From assembly GCA_020634165.1 (NCBI GenBank), contig JACKCF010000001.1, positions 2,356,001 to 2,420,000 of the forward strand: a stretch of DNA of 64,000 nt. Direction: 5' to 3'. The position numbers and the translations under genes are program-made. Position 1 is the stretch's first letter, and the number at the start of each line of letters is the position of its first letter. Source of the DNA: Anaerolineaceae bacterium (GTDB lineage: Bacteria; Chloroflexota; Anaerolineae; Aggregatilineales; Phototrophicaceae). Shown here one piece after another: positions 8,847 through 17,622 of this stretch. Below the pieces are notes generated by a model. That model searched no databases. It was not told the origin of the DNA and saw only the letters and a program-made list of their open reading frames with translations.

Positions 8847-8915
8847 CATATCAGGCGCTGGATTCGCTTCATCATTTGCATTTTCACTTTCACAATACAG
8901 GTGCGGAAGAAACCT

Positions 8916-10073
8916 ATGGCAGAAAAAATCCTAATCGTTGACGACGATATCGATAGCCTGAAACTGATTGGCCTAATGCTCCAACGGCAGGGCTACGAAG
9001 TATTGGCAGCCAACGCGGGAAAGCCAGCACTGGCCAAAGCAGAAGCAGAGCACCCTCATCTCATCATCCTGGATGTCATGATGCCCGATATGAGCGGATT
9101 GGAAGTCTGCAAGCGGCTGCGGAACAACGCCCAGACGGCAGAAATTCCGATCATCATGTTCACGGCTAAGACACTCATTGATGACAAGGTGAAGGGGTTT
9201 GAAGCCGGTGCAGACGATTATCTGACGAAGCCCACCCATCCGGCTGAATTGGCCTCAAGAGTAAAGGCTGTGCTGGCGCGGAACACAGGCGGCGTTGAGC
9301 ATGATGTTGCACGGCCAGCATCCGCACGCGGTGAAGTCATTGGTATCCTGGGCGCAAAAGGTGGCGTTGGCACATCAACAGTGGCGCTAAATATCGGTGC
9401 AGCGCTGCAACAGGCCGGCGAAAACGCGGTCGTAGCTGATTTCAGACTGGGTGCGGGCACACTCGGCATGAGTATGGGACTTACACGCTCACAGGGTATG
9501 GCACGTCTATTCAGTCGTCCGATGAGTGATATTAATCCGACGAGCGTCAGCAATGAAGTCGTTACCCATGAAAGCGGCCTCCGCCTGATGCTGTCGTCGA
9601 TTCGCGCGAGCGAAAGTGAAATCGAGCAGAAGCCTGATCAGGCAAGGGCCATTGTGAACGCCCTGCGGGAAGTCGGTAAGCCGGTTGTGGTCGATATGGG
9701 CGCAGGCATCACACCGATTACCACCGCGTTAATCAGCCAGATGAATGAAGTTATCGTACTGGTGGAACCGAACCCAATTACAGTTGCTATGGCAAAAGAT
9801 TTGATCAAGTATCTTGAGTCGCACATCAGCCGCGACCACATCAATATTGCCGTCGTCAACAGAACACAAACCGCACTTCAGACCCCATGGCACGAGATTG
9901 AATCCCAGTTGGGTCATGAAGTGCTCGCTATCATTTCAGCGGCAACAGAACTGTTTTATCAGAGCGTTGAAAACCAGACAGCGGCTGTTCTACTGCAACC
10001 GAATTCCGTTGTTGGCGGCCAGTTGACCAAGCTCGCTGACGAAATCAAGGCACGGATTCGTCCTACCCGCTAA
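8916..10073 (+). CDS. Response-regulator receiver fused to CpaE/MinD-like ATPase
   Basis: Of 385 residues, 1-125 are a receiver domain with the acidic pair in VDDDID, the phosphoacceptor Asp in LIILDVMMPDMSG, the switch Thr in MFTAK and Lys in DDYLTKP. After a short linker comes a ParA/MinD-family ATPase with the deviant Walker A GAKGGVGTST and a Walker A' aspartate in VVADFRLG. This is the CpaE arrangement, known from Flp pilus and polar-localisation systems, but no pilus gene is nearby. ATG at 8916 has GGAAG seven bases upstream; the ATG at 8832 lies inside the promoter. A role in positioning or signal output of the adjacent kinase is inferred. Confidence 0.88.
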   Translation: MAEKILIVDDDIDSLKLIGLMLQRQGYEVLAANAGKPALAKAEAEHPHLIILDVMMPDMSGLEVCKRLRNNAQTAEIPIIMFTAKTLIDDKVKGFEAGADDYLTKPTHPAELASRVKAVLARNTGGVEHDVARPASARGEVIGILGAKGGVGTSTVALNIGAALQQAGENAVVADFRLGAGTLGMSMGLTRSQGMARLFSRPMSDINPTSVSNEVVTHESGLRLMLSSIRASESEIEQKPDQARAIVNALREVGKPVVVDMGAGITPITTALISQMNEVIVLVEPNPITVAMAKDLIKYLESHISRDHINIAVVNRTQTALQTPWHEIESQLGHEVLAIISAATELFYQSVENQTAAVLLQPNSVVGGQLTKLADEIKARIRPTR

Positions 10074-10131
10074 ATGGCTGGCATGTTACAGTATGGCTGT
10101 TGCTTAAATTACAGTCTACGAGCTTATTGAT

Positions 10132-10926
10132 ATGAATTTTATGGGTGATGACGGCGAAAGAATTGCACGTGCCGTAAGTATTCTCAGTTCGGCATCGAAT
10201 GTGGTGGCATTTACAGGCGCAGGCATCAGTACGCCTTCAGGCATTCCTGATTTCCGCAGCCCAGACTCCGGTATGTGGGAAAAAGCGGACCCGTTCCGGG
10301 TGGCCTCGATTACTGGCTTCCGGCGCGACCCAAGCGCATTTTTCGAGTGGATCCGACCACTGGCGCGCTTGTCAATGAATGCCAAGCCAAATGTTGCTCA
10401 CTATGCCCTTCTCAAGCTTGAACAACTAGGCAAGCTCAAAAGCATCATTACCCAAAACATTGATACACTCCATACCAAAGCCGGTAGTAACCCAGTCCAC
10501 GAGCTGCATGGACAAATTAGCTCTGCGACCTGCATCACATGCTACAAGAAATTCCCAGCGTCCGACCTCATCAGGCAGTTTGTGGAAACAGGTCATATTC
10601 CGAGATGTGACTGCGAGCGCCAAAGCATCTTAAAGCCCAATGTGATCCTGTTTGGCGAGCAACTGCCCTTCGAGACATTACAGGCTGCCAAGAAAGCTGT
10701 ACGCGCCTGCGATGTTCTGTTTGTGATCGGGTCGTCGCTTGAAGTGGCACCTGCCAGCGAAATCCCCTTGTTGGCCAAAAGGAATGGCGCCAAAGTCATC
10801 ATTATTAATTTGCATGCCACTGATTTCGACGGCATGGCAGATGTGGTCCTTAAAGGCGATGCTGCCGACCTCGTACCCAACATCGTAAAACAAGTGGAGA
10901 CAGCTCTACATGCAAGCGTCCAATGA
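10132..10926 (+). CDS. cobB: NAD-dependent protein deacylase, sirtuin family
   Basis: Sir2-family enzyme that removes acyl groups from lysine using NAD+. The 264 residues contain GAGIST with GIPDFRSPDSG for NAD binding, TQNIDTLH, the catalytic histidine in HELHGQ, a small zinc module and GSSLEVAPASE. The zinc ligands look like CITC and CDC; the second pair has one intervening residue rather than the usual two. ATG at 10132 has only a weak ribosome-binding site; ATG at 10141 is an alternative. The last 17 bases overlap the next gene, a GAF histidine kinase, suggesting translational coupling. The symbol follows the common bacterial sirtuin name. Confidence 0.9.
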   Translation: MNFMGDDGERIARAVSILSSASNVVAFTGAGISTPSGIPDFRSPDSGMWEKADPFRVASITGFRRDPSAFFEWIRPLARLSMNAKPNVAHYALLKLEQLGKLKSIITQNIDTLHTKAGSNPVHELHGQISSATCITCYKKFPASDLIRQFVETGHIPRCDCERQSILKPNVILFGEQLPFETLQAAKKAVRACDVLFVIGSSLEVAPASEIPLLAKRNGAKVIIINLHATDFDGMADVVLKGDAADLVPNIVKQVETALHASVQ

Positions 10927-12127
10927 CGAGACCCAGGCACAAACTGATAACCTGCTGAGTATTTATCGCCGCATTATTGAGATTAGCCAGCAGTTAAGCA
11001 CCACTTACGATCTGCAATCACTTCTGCGAAAGATCGTCATTGCTGCCAATGAACTCATCCATACGGAAGCATCGGCTATTCTGCTGATGGATGAGGCCAG
11101 TGGTAAGTTACGATTTGCCATGTCCAGCAATATCAAACCGCATGAAATGGACGAGATGACCGTTCCGCTGGATGGGAGTATTGCCGGCTGGATCTTCACT
11201 CATGGCGAACCGCGCGTCATCGAAAACGCCTCCCAAGACCCCGACCACTATCAGGGTGTGGATGATCGGTTGAGCTTCCATACACGGAATTTACTGGGCG
11301 TACCCATGAAAACGCCAGCGCGCGTGATTGGTGTGGTACAGGCCCTGAATAAGATTGACAATCAGCGCTTCACCGATGATGACATCGCCATGCTGCGTAC
11401 TCTCGCGAGTCAGGCGGCTGTCGCAATTGAGAACGCGCGTATGTTCCAACAAAGTGACTTTATTGCAGAACTGGTGCATGAGCTTCGCAATCCACTGGTG
11501 GCGCTAAAAGCCAGCACGACACTGCTGCTGCGCCCTGACCTACCAGGCGAGAAACACGCGAATATCATCCGCACGATGCAATTTGAGACTGAGCGCCTCA
11601 TCGGCCTGACAGATGATTTCCTGAATGTGGCGCGTCTGGAATCCGGGCGGGTGCAACTGGAAATAAGCTCTTTTAGTATGCACCATCTGCTTGAGGAAAG
11701 TGCTCAGGTCATCGAGCAGCAGGCTCATGATAAAGGCATTACGATTTCACTCGATGGCGACGATCATCACGTCGCAGCGGACAGAGGAAAAATCAAGCAA
11801 GTACTCATCAACCTGCTGTCAAACGCGGTCAAATATAATATTCCGCAGGGCACGATTTACCTCAACACCGGAGTCATGAACGAAAACGGGGATCGTTACC
11901 TACAGGTTGATGTCACTGATACGGGCTATGGTATTCCTGCGGAACACCAGAAGAATATGTTCCAGAAGTTCTTTAGAGTGCCAACAACTGCCAATATGGA
12001 ACGAGGAACGGGCCTGGGGTTGACGGTGTGCAAGGGGATTATCGAAGCCCACAGCGGGAGAATCTGGTTGGAGAGTGAGGAAGGGCAAGGTTCCACTTTC
12101 AGCTTCACCGTGCCCTTGTCTCTCTAA
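10910..12127 (+). CDS. GAF-domain sensor histidine kinase
   Basis: The 405-residue soluble kinase has an N-terminal helix (residues 10-45), a GAF domain at about 20-180 (SAILLMDEASGKLRF; GVPMKTPARVIGVVQALNK), a HisKA helix with the phosphoacceptor in FIAELVHELRNPLVALKAS, and an ATPase domain with QVLINLLSNAVKY, DTGYGIP and GTGLGLTV. GGAG at 10896-10899 serves ATG 10910, which sits inside the end of the sirtuin gene. The bound ligand is unknown. Its stop is one base from the convergent secF stop, with no hairpin between them. Confidence 0.92.
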   Translation: MQASNDETQAQTDNLLSIYRRIIEISQQLSTTYDLQSLLRKIVIAANELIHTEASAILLMDEASGKLRFAMSSNIKPHEMDEMTVPLDGSIAGWIFTHGEPRVIENASQDPDHYQGVDDRLSFHTRNLLGVPMKTPARVIGVVQALNKIDNQRFTDDDIAMLRTLASQAAVAIENARMFQQSDFIAELVHELRNPLVALKASTTLLLRPDLPGEKHANIIRTMQFETERLIGLTDDFLNVARLESGRVQLEISSFSMHHLLEESAQVIEQQAHDKGITISLDGDDHHVAADRGKIKQVLINLLSNAVKYNIPQGTIYLNTGVMNENGDRYLQVDVTDTGYGIPAEHQKNMFQKFFRVPTTANMERGTGLGLTVCKGIIEAHSGRIWLESEEGQGSTFSFTVPLSL

Positions 12128-12128
12128 T

Positions 12129-13085
12129 TTAGGCTTCTGCGAGTTCCAGATCGCTGTCGCGATCACCACCCACAAACGGTAGCTCACCCTTTTGCCATGC
12201 GACCAACAGCGGTACGGCTGTAAACAGTGACGAGTAACTACCAGACACTAACCCCACAAACAGAATGAATATAAACTGCTTGATCGTATCGCCACCAAAG
12301 AGCAGGATGGCGATCATGATGAAGAAGGCATTGAGCTGGGTGGCCAGCGAACGGTGAATCGTCTCCCATACGCTGCGATTGACGATGGTTTCGTACGGTT
12401 CACCCAGGTGAATCGGAATATTCTCACGGATACGGTCAAAGACGACGATAGAGTCCTGCACTGAGAAGCCGACGACCGTCAGAACAGCCGTCAGGAACAG
12501 GGCATCAATTTCCCAACCCAGTAACAGACCCATCAGCGACTGAACGCCCATCACAACAAGAATATCGTGCAACATCGCTAAAATCGCGCATACGCCATAG
12601 CGGAACGCATTCGGGACCTGGCGGAAGGCGATCACGATAAATCCAGTGATAATAGCTGCACCAACGGCCACCGCTGCAAGAGCCGCACGAGTTACTTCTT
12701 CACCAATGGTGGCAGAAACAGATTGCTGCTGGAAGCTATCACGATCTATTGGTGCGATGGCATCCAGATCGTTGATAATTTCTTCAACAACGGCGGTTTC
12801 CTGGAATGAACCGCGCACTGACCAACGCAAGCTGTCTTCACCGCCTAAGTGCTGAATGATGACATTGTTGTCGCCAGCATTGGCAAAGACTTCTCGCAAG
12901 GAGTCTTCAGTTACACCTGGTTCGGTAAAGGTCAGGTCGTAGATACTACCGCCCTGGAAGTCGATGCTCATGCGGAATGGTGTACCTGTCGTGATGGTCG
13001 AGTAGACCATGATGAGCAGGCCCGGCACAATCACGAGGGCTGAGATAAAGAACCACAAGCGACGTTTTTCGACTAAATTGAACAT
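12129..13085 (-). CDS. secF: Protein translocase subunit SecF
   Basis: SecF works with SecD to drive late steps of Sec-dependent export using the proton-motive force. The 318 residues show an N-terminal membrane helix (WFFISALVIVPGLLIMVY), a periplasmic P1-like domain beginning SIDFQGG, and five further helices. The conserved transmembrane block GFSVQDSIVVFDRIREN corresponds to the D-x-VVVFDRIREN signature of SecF. It follows secD after 33 bases, with AGGATGC before the ATG. It abuts the convergent kinase gene. Confidence 0.96.
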   Translation of the reverse strand: MFNLVEKRRLWFFISALVIVPGLLIMVYSTITTGTPFRMSIDFQGGSIYDLTFTEPGVTEDSLREVFANAGDNNVIIQHLGGEDSLRWSVRGSFQETAVVEEIINDLDAIAPIDRDSFQQQSVSATIGEEVTRAALAAVAVGAAIITGFIVIAFRQVPNAFRYGVCAILAMLHDILVVMGVQSLMGLLLGWEIDALFLTAVLTVVGFSVQDSIVVFDRIRENIPIHLGEPYETIVNRSVWETIHRSLATQLNAFFIMIAILLFGGDTIKQFIFILFVGLVSGSYSSLFTAVPLLVAWQKGELPFVGGDRDSDLELAEA

Positions 13086-13118
13086 ATCTTACCTAGCATC
13101 CTTTTTTCGCTGTGTGCC

Positions 13119-14633
13119 TTAGGCCCCAACCAACCACTTACGTCCAGCAATGGCGCTGCTGAAGCCGCCAACGATGGTGTACAGGAAGGTACGTGTCACC
13201 AACACGGCTGTAAACAGGTTCAGCACCAAGCCGAGAGCAAGCGTAACCGCAAAACCCGACACGACACTGGCACCGGGCGTCTGGCCGAAGAAGAACAGAA
13301 CAACACAGATGATAATAGTCGAGAGGTTGGAATCGCGAATTGACGTCCAGGCACGGGCGAAACCCGCGTCGAGCGCATCTGTAAGGCTTTTACCGTTGCG
13401 GATTTCTTCTTTGATACGCTCAAAGATGAGAATGTTACCGTCAACCGCTGTACCAATACCAATCAGGAAGCCCGTGATGGCTGGCAGCGTAATTGTAATC
13501 GGGATGAGCTTAAACAGCGCCAGGTTCAGGATGATGTAAACACCCAAGGCAAGATCAGCCGCAATACCGGGCACACGGTAGTAAACAAGCATGAAAATAA
13601 AGACGACGATCACACCAACCACACCAGCGCGAACACTCAGATTCACGGATTCCTGGCCGAGAGTCGCGCCCACTTCTTCCGCACTTTTAACCGACAACGG
13701 AATGGGCAAGGCACCTGACCGCAACTGTAGTGCCAGTGTTGAGGCTTCAGCTTCGGTAAAGTCACCCGTGATGACGCCGCCGGAGGTTAGCTGCGCCTGG
13801 ATCACCGGGGCACTGATGACCTGACCATCAAGAACAATGGCCATCGGTTTACCAATATTGGCCCCTGTAAATGCGCCAAACACCTGCTGGTAGTCAGGGT
13901 CAATTTCAAAACTAATGAACCATGAAGGGGCCGATGTCTGGCTGAGAGCCGCAAATTGTGCACTAGCCGCCTGCAAACCGGCGCCAGTCATGACGGTCTC
14001 AAAAGGTGCATTCGTCGTTGGGTCTGGCAGTCGCTCTTCGGTCGGTGCTTCAGTGTCCGTCTGACTATCACCACGCAGACTCTCAAGATTGACCTGCTCG
14101 GTTGTCAGGATTGAGCGACCTACATATTGCTGGGCATTGGCAGCGACGTCGGCGAAATTCACAAATTCCAGCAAGGCCGTCTGCTGAATGGTGTCAATTG
14201 CCTGTTGGCGATCCCGGACACCGGGCAGCTCAACCAGAATACGGTTGGCACCCTGCACCTGCACCGTCGCTTCCGTCAGGCCGAGGGCATTGACACGACG
14301 ATCTACATTGTTCGCCGTTTCTGCCAAATCTTCCGCAGAGAATGTCCCTACAGGAATATCGGCTTCCAACAAGACGCGCAGGCCGCCAACGAGGTCCAGG
14401 CCCAGGCTCTGGGTGATGTTCAAGCCAATGTCCGGCTCGCGATCATTGTTGATGTCGAGTGCGATTGACTCTGAACAGCGGACATCCCCGGTATTGATTG
14501 TATGGTCGATTTTCCATTCTGCGCAGATGGGGTCGTCAGGCGTGACGCCTTTGACATCCGCTGGCAATGCAACATAAAAACAAAAGACGGTTAGTAAAAT
14601 AACGAACACTAACCAGCGTAAGTGTTGACTCAT
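13119..14633 (-). CDS. secD: Protein translocase subunit SecD
   Basis: Partner of SecF in the SecDF-YajC complex of the cytoplasmic membrane. The 504 residues include an N-terminal helix (LRWLVFVILLTVFCFYVAL), the SecD P1 domain (DLVGGLRVLLEADI; NNVDRRVNALGLTEATVQV), an acidic insertion near residues 180-195, the P1 head ending DGQVISAPVIQ, and the membrane domain with GTAVDGNILIFERIKEE and SAIAGRKW. The length is normal for a Gram-positive-style separate SecD. GGGAAGG lies upstream of the ATG. It sits between yajC and secF in one transcription unit. Confidence 0.97.
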   Translation of the reverse strand: MSQHLRWLVFVILLTVFCFYVALPADVKGVTPDDPICAEWKIDHTINTGDVRCSESIALDINNDREPDIGLNITQSLGLDLVGGLRVLLEADIPVGTFSAEDLAETANNVDRRVNALGLTEATVQVQGANRILVELPGVRDRQQAIDTIQQTALLEFVNFADVAANAQQYVGRSILTTEQVNLESLRGDSQTDTEAPTEERLPDPTTNAPFETVMTGAGLQAASAQFAALSQTSAPSWFISFEIDPDYQQVFGAFTGANIGKPMAIVLDGQVISAPVIQAQLTSGGVITGDFTEAEASTLALQLRSGALPIPLSVKSAEEVGATLGQESVNLSVRAGVVGVIVVFIFMLVYYRVPGIAADLALGVYIILNLALFKLIPITITLPAITGFLIGIGTAVDGNILIFERIKEEIRNGKSLTDALDAGFARAWTSIRDSNLSTIIICVVLFFFGQTPGASVVSGFAVTLALGLVLNLFTAVLVTRTFLYTIVGGFSSAIAGRKWLVGA

Positions 14634-14706
14634 GAAATGTTATGCCTTCCCAATGTAGCTCTCGTTTGATGGGGAGCTATAACGATACCAATTCGACAGA
14701 AGAGCG

Positions 14707-15045
14707 CTAAACAGTTTGTTGGGGTACGCCCTGCTGTTCCTCGCGGACTTGATTACTGTTGCGAGCAATGAGTTCGGGATCATAGCGATCAATCATCGCA
14801 GCCGTCAACACACGTACTTCCAGCCCTTCAGCAACCTCTATATAAGCGATACCCTGGGCACTATCAATTCGTTTGACTCTACCAATCAAGCCGCCCCCAG
14901 TAATAACTTCGTCCCCTTCCGCAAGTGACCGTGCCATTTCCTGACGACGCTTGAAGTCGCGCTGGCGCGGGAACAAAACCATTGTCCAATATACACCCAT
15001 GCCCGCCAGCATCAAAAATGCTACCAATAAGAATTCACTACCCAT
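14707..15045 (-). CDS. yajC: Preprotein translocase subunit YajC
   Basis: Single-span membrane protein of 112 residues that associates with SecDF. One N-terminal helix (FLLVAFLMLAGMGVYWTMVLF) is followed by RQRDFKRRQEMARSLAEGDE and the YajC signature VITGGGLIGRVKRID. The C-terminal tail is Gln-rich. It is the first gene of yajC-secD-secF, 73 bases before secD, and a possible -10 element lies about 30 bases upstream. Confidence 0.93.
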   Translation of the reverse strand: MGSEFLLVAFLMLAGMGVYWTMVLFPRQRDFKRRQEMARSLAEGDEVITGGGLIGRVKRIDSAQGIAYIEVAEGLEVRVLTAAMIDRYDPELIARNSNQVREEQQGVPQQTV

Positions 15046-15076
15046 TGTGTGCCCTCTATACGGCCAAACGCGGTGG

Positions 15077-15082
15077 ATTATA
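15077..15082 (-). promoter_or_regulatory. Possible -10 element for yajC-secDF
   Basis: The minus strand reads TATAAT here, 32 bases before the yajC start. The best -35 candidate 17 bases upstream (GTAGCA) is poor. Confidence 0.35.
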
Positions 15083-15226
15083 GTCCTCTACGCAAGATTT
15101 GCTACCCTTTTCCTCAAGTTCGCTATAAACAGTACCGCAGTACACAACTGCTTGACCCTACCGCCAATTCAACCTACAATACGTGGCGCTGCAAACTTGC
15201 CCGCGACATAACGGGAGATACGGCCT

Positions 15227-16795
15227 ATGCGTTCTCGTACGATGACAATTACGATTGCTCTTGGCTTAATCGTCATGTTTTTGACCAGCCTTACTTTGGT
15301 TCAGGCTGGGAATATTGTTCTTAGCAACAATGCCGGAGACGGCAATGCGGTATGGGTCATTGAAGGTGAACAGACCCTGGTTATGAATGGCTTTGATCTG
15401 AACAGCCGGAACCTGGCGCTGCCGCTTACGCTTGACGCGATTACGATCAGCGTCAACAAGGCTGTACCAGGGGCATCGGTTGATGCTTTGATCTACGCCG
15501 ATGCAGATGGTGGCTCGCCATCGAATGCAACACTGCTCAGTCGGCAAAGCGTTCAGATCAATTCCACAGGGAGTGTGCGTATTGCGTTACCCAATGCGGT
15601 AACCGTCAACGCTCCGGTCATCTGGGTCGGTTTTTATCTGCCGATTGGCTTTGAATTCAACTCCGATACGTCTGGGGCATCCGTCCTGACCTACTGGGCA
15701 TGGACACCCGGGGCAACCTTCGATGTGAACAGCCTCGCCAATGCCCAAGTGCTTGGTCCGAGTGATGGCACCTCGCCGGTTAACATCAATCTGGGTGGCA
15801 TCGCTCGTATTTCGGCAGAGGTTACGCAAGCTAATGGCGCAACCACACCAAGTACAACACCCGTCGGTTCAACCGTCGGCAGTGTGCCGGAAGTCAACGT
15901 CAGTTCGCGCGATGTGCCGATTGGTGTGCAGATGGTCGCTCAATCCTCAGGTGATTTGAGTGTACTCAGCAAATATCGCGATTGCGGTGAGCTGCTATTC
16001 TATGATTCGGAAGATATCCGTATTACGGGTGAAGGCCGCTTTGAACTGCACTGCCGCGCTGATGTGGGAGCTTTCTCACCAGGTGTGATTGAGAACTACG
16101 ATCAGGTTCCTGATGAAATCCCTTCATTCAACCGTCATGGGTACCTGTATGACATCTTCGGAACGGGCAGCTTCCTATCGGGTTCATCGGCAGAACAACT
16201 TGTTGTGCCAGTGACGCACTGCATCCGCCCGGAACAGGCTGATTTGAACACAGCAGTCCTTGGCATTGCTTACGGCGCACCGCGTGCCTGGCACCTGCTA
16301 CCGAGCGTTCGTTATGGCGAGGTCATCTGCGCGGAAATGACGCATCAGGGCTTCTTGAGCTATTTTGTTCCACGCACCGGTAATGAAGCTACGCTGAATG
16401 CCAACCTGTACTTCTCTGGCACACCGCGTTTGATCGACAGCGACGGCAACCGTGTAGGTAACGAAGTTCGCTGTGGTTTTGCCCATGTGCTGCAATATTC
16501 GGTACATAATGAGGGCTTTGAGCCAACGCCGCCTACTACGGTTCGCGTTCAGGATTTCCATGTACGGACGGGAACAATCGCGCGATCAAATGAGTATGAT
16601 CTCGGTCCAGTACCCCCGGGCGGCACTTTGACGATCAACATCGACAACTACGTCGCGCCGTCTGTCTACTACAACGAAGCCCATCGCATGGTCTTTACTA
16701 TTGATCCGGGCAACCGTGCCAATGAAGCCAATGAGGGCGATAACAGCATTTCGATTGACTTCCTGCTTACACAAAGCACCCAATGCGTTAATTGA
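15227..16795 (+). CDS. Secreted beta-rich protein with C-terminal CARDB-like domain
   Basis: The 522-residue exported protein has a signal peptide ending near VQAGN (residues 1-28). Residues 28-190 form a beta-sandwich-like domain (WVIEGEQTLVMNGFDLNSR). A linker and a Cys-containing middle domain follow. The C-terminal segment at about 395-515 (LQYSVHNEGFEPTPPTTVRV; NEANEGDNSISIDF) has the CARDB/Ig-like pattern used in surface adhesion modules. GGGAG at 15213-15217 serves the ATG. The function is unknown; there is no catalytic motif. A strong terminator follows. Confidence 0.75.
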   Translation: MRSRTMTITIALGLIVMFLTSLTLVQAGNIVLSNNAGDGNAVWVIEGEQTLVMNGFDLNSRNLALPLTLDAITISVNKAVPGASVDALIYADADGGSPSNATLLSRQSVQINSTGSVRIALPNAVTVNAPVIWVGFYLPIGFEFNSDTSGASVLTYWAWTPGATFDVNSLANAQVLGPSDGTSPVNINLGGIARISAEVTQANGATTPSTTPVGSTVGSVPEVNVSSRDVPIGVQMVAQSSGDLSVLSKYRDCGELLFYDSEDIRITGEGRFELHCRADVGAFSPGVIENYDQVPDEIPSFNRHGYLYDIFGTGSFLSGSSAEQLVVPVTHCIRPEQADLNTAVLGIAYGAPRAWHLLPSVRYGEVICAEMTHQGFLSYFVPRTGNEATLNANLYFSGTPRLIDSDGNRVGNEVRCGFAHVLQYSVHNEGFEPTPPTTVRVQDFHVRTGTIARSNEYDLGPVPPGGTLTINIDNYVAPSVYYNEAHRMVFTIDPGNRANEANEGDNSISIDFLLTQSTQCVN

Positions 16796-16803
16796 TCCAT
16801 CTA

Positions 16804-16837
16804 CCCGCAGGTTGCTACGTAAGAGCCTGCGGGTTTT
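16804..16837 (+). terminator. Rho-independent terminator
   Basis: CCCGCAGG (16804-16811) pairs perfectly with CCTGCGGG (16826-16833) over a 14-base loop. TTTTC follows. It is nine bases after the stop of the secreted protein. Confidence 0.85.
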
Positions 16838-16863
16838 CAAATTGAGAGTATTGCTAAAACCTT

Positions 16864-17616
16864 ATGCGCGTTGTTACAAACCACAGACTTGCTAAACGCA
16901 ACAGACAAATCGCTTTCTGGCTGATGATCGGCACGCTAGGTGTGCTGGTTGGCAGTTTTATCCTCATGATGCAGGGTCCGATTGAGGACAACCCACAAAT
17001 CAGCAGCCTGGTGTTGTTATTCCAGGTACTGGTCCTTCCGGTTGCCTTCGTCCTGACGCTTGTTTCTGTGCGGATGACCAATCTGTGGGCACGCCCGCCT
17101 CGTCCTGAAGATGCTATCGAAGAGGGGCTGAAAGGCCTGAGTAACAAGAGCGTACTCTACAATTATTATCACTTCCCGGCCCGTCATGTGCTTATCTGTC
17201 CACAAGGTATCTTCGCGATTGTGACTCGCTGGCACAATGGTCGTTACACTGTCAAAGGTGACCGCTGGCAGACCAAGCAAAGTATATTTTCTCGGCTTGG
17301 CGGTTTTATTCGTGCCGATGGCATTGGTAGTCCATCTCTCGACGCCCAACGAGCCGCAGAAAAAGTTCAGAAGCAGCTATCGAAGATTGCCCCAGACGCA
17401 GACGTTACGCCTCTGATCGTATTCATCGACAGCACGGCTGAAATTGAGATTGAAGATAGCGATATCGACATCGTCTTTACTGATCCTAAGGCCAAGCCGA
17501 GCCTAAAGAGCTATTTGCGTGATCTCAATAAAGAGAATGTGTCAACAGACAAGAAACAGGGCACGATGCCGCTGACTGATGAGCAGATCGAGGCATTTGA
17601 AGAGGCAACCACTTAA
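16864..17616 (+). CDS. Membrane-anchored NERD-domain protein
   Basis: The 250 residues start with two membrane helices (about 17-37 and 47-70; FQVLVLPVAFVLTLVSV). A cytoplasmic region follows whose PARHVLICPQGIFAIVTRWHNGRYTV and SLDAQRAAEKVQKQL segments match the NERD (nuclease-related) fold. NERD domains are proposed to process or bind nucleic acids, but their activity is mostly unproven. The acidic C-terminal tail has no recognised domain. It lies seven bases before the glycosyltransferase gene, so the two are probably cotranscribed. Confidence 0.72.
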   Translation: MRVVTNHRLAKRNRQIAFWLMIGTLGVLVGSFILMMQGPIEDNPQISSLVLLFQVLVLPVAFVLTLVSVRMTNLWARPPRPEDAIEEGLKGLSNKSVLYNYYHFPARHVLICPQGIFAIVTRWHNGRYTVKGDRWQTKQSIFSRLGGFIRADGIGSPSLDAQRAAEKVQKQLSKIAPDADVTPLIVFIDSTAEIEIEDSDIDIVFTDPKAKPSLKSYLRDLNKENVSTDKKQGTMPLTDEQIEAFEEATT

Positions 17617-17622
17617 GTTCAC

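Noticed and set aside
8832..8915. Earlier start for the receiver-CpaE protein
   Set aside because: The codons lie between the -35 and -10 elements and the expected transcript start; receiver domains begin close to the ATG at 8916.
12125..12131. Shared terminator between the GAF kinase and secF
   Set aside because: The stops are one base apart and no hairpin with a T-run is present; the transcripts probably overlap.
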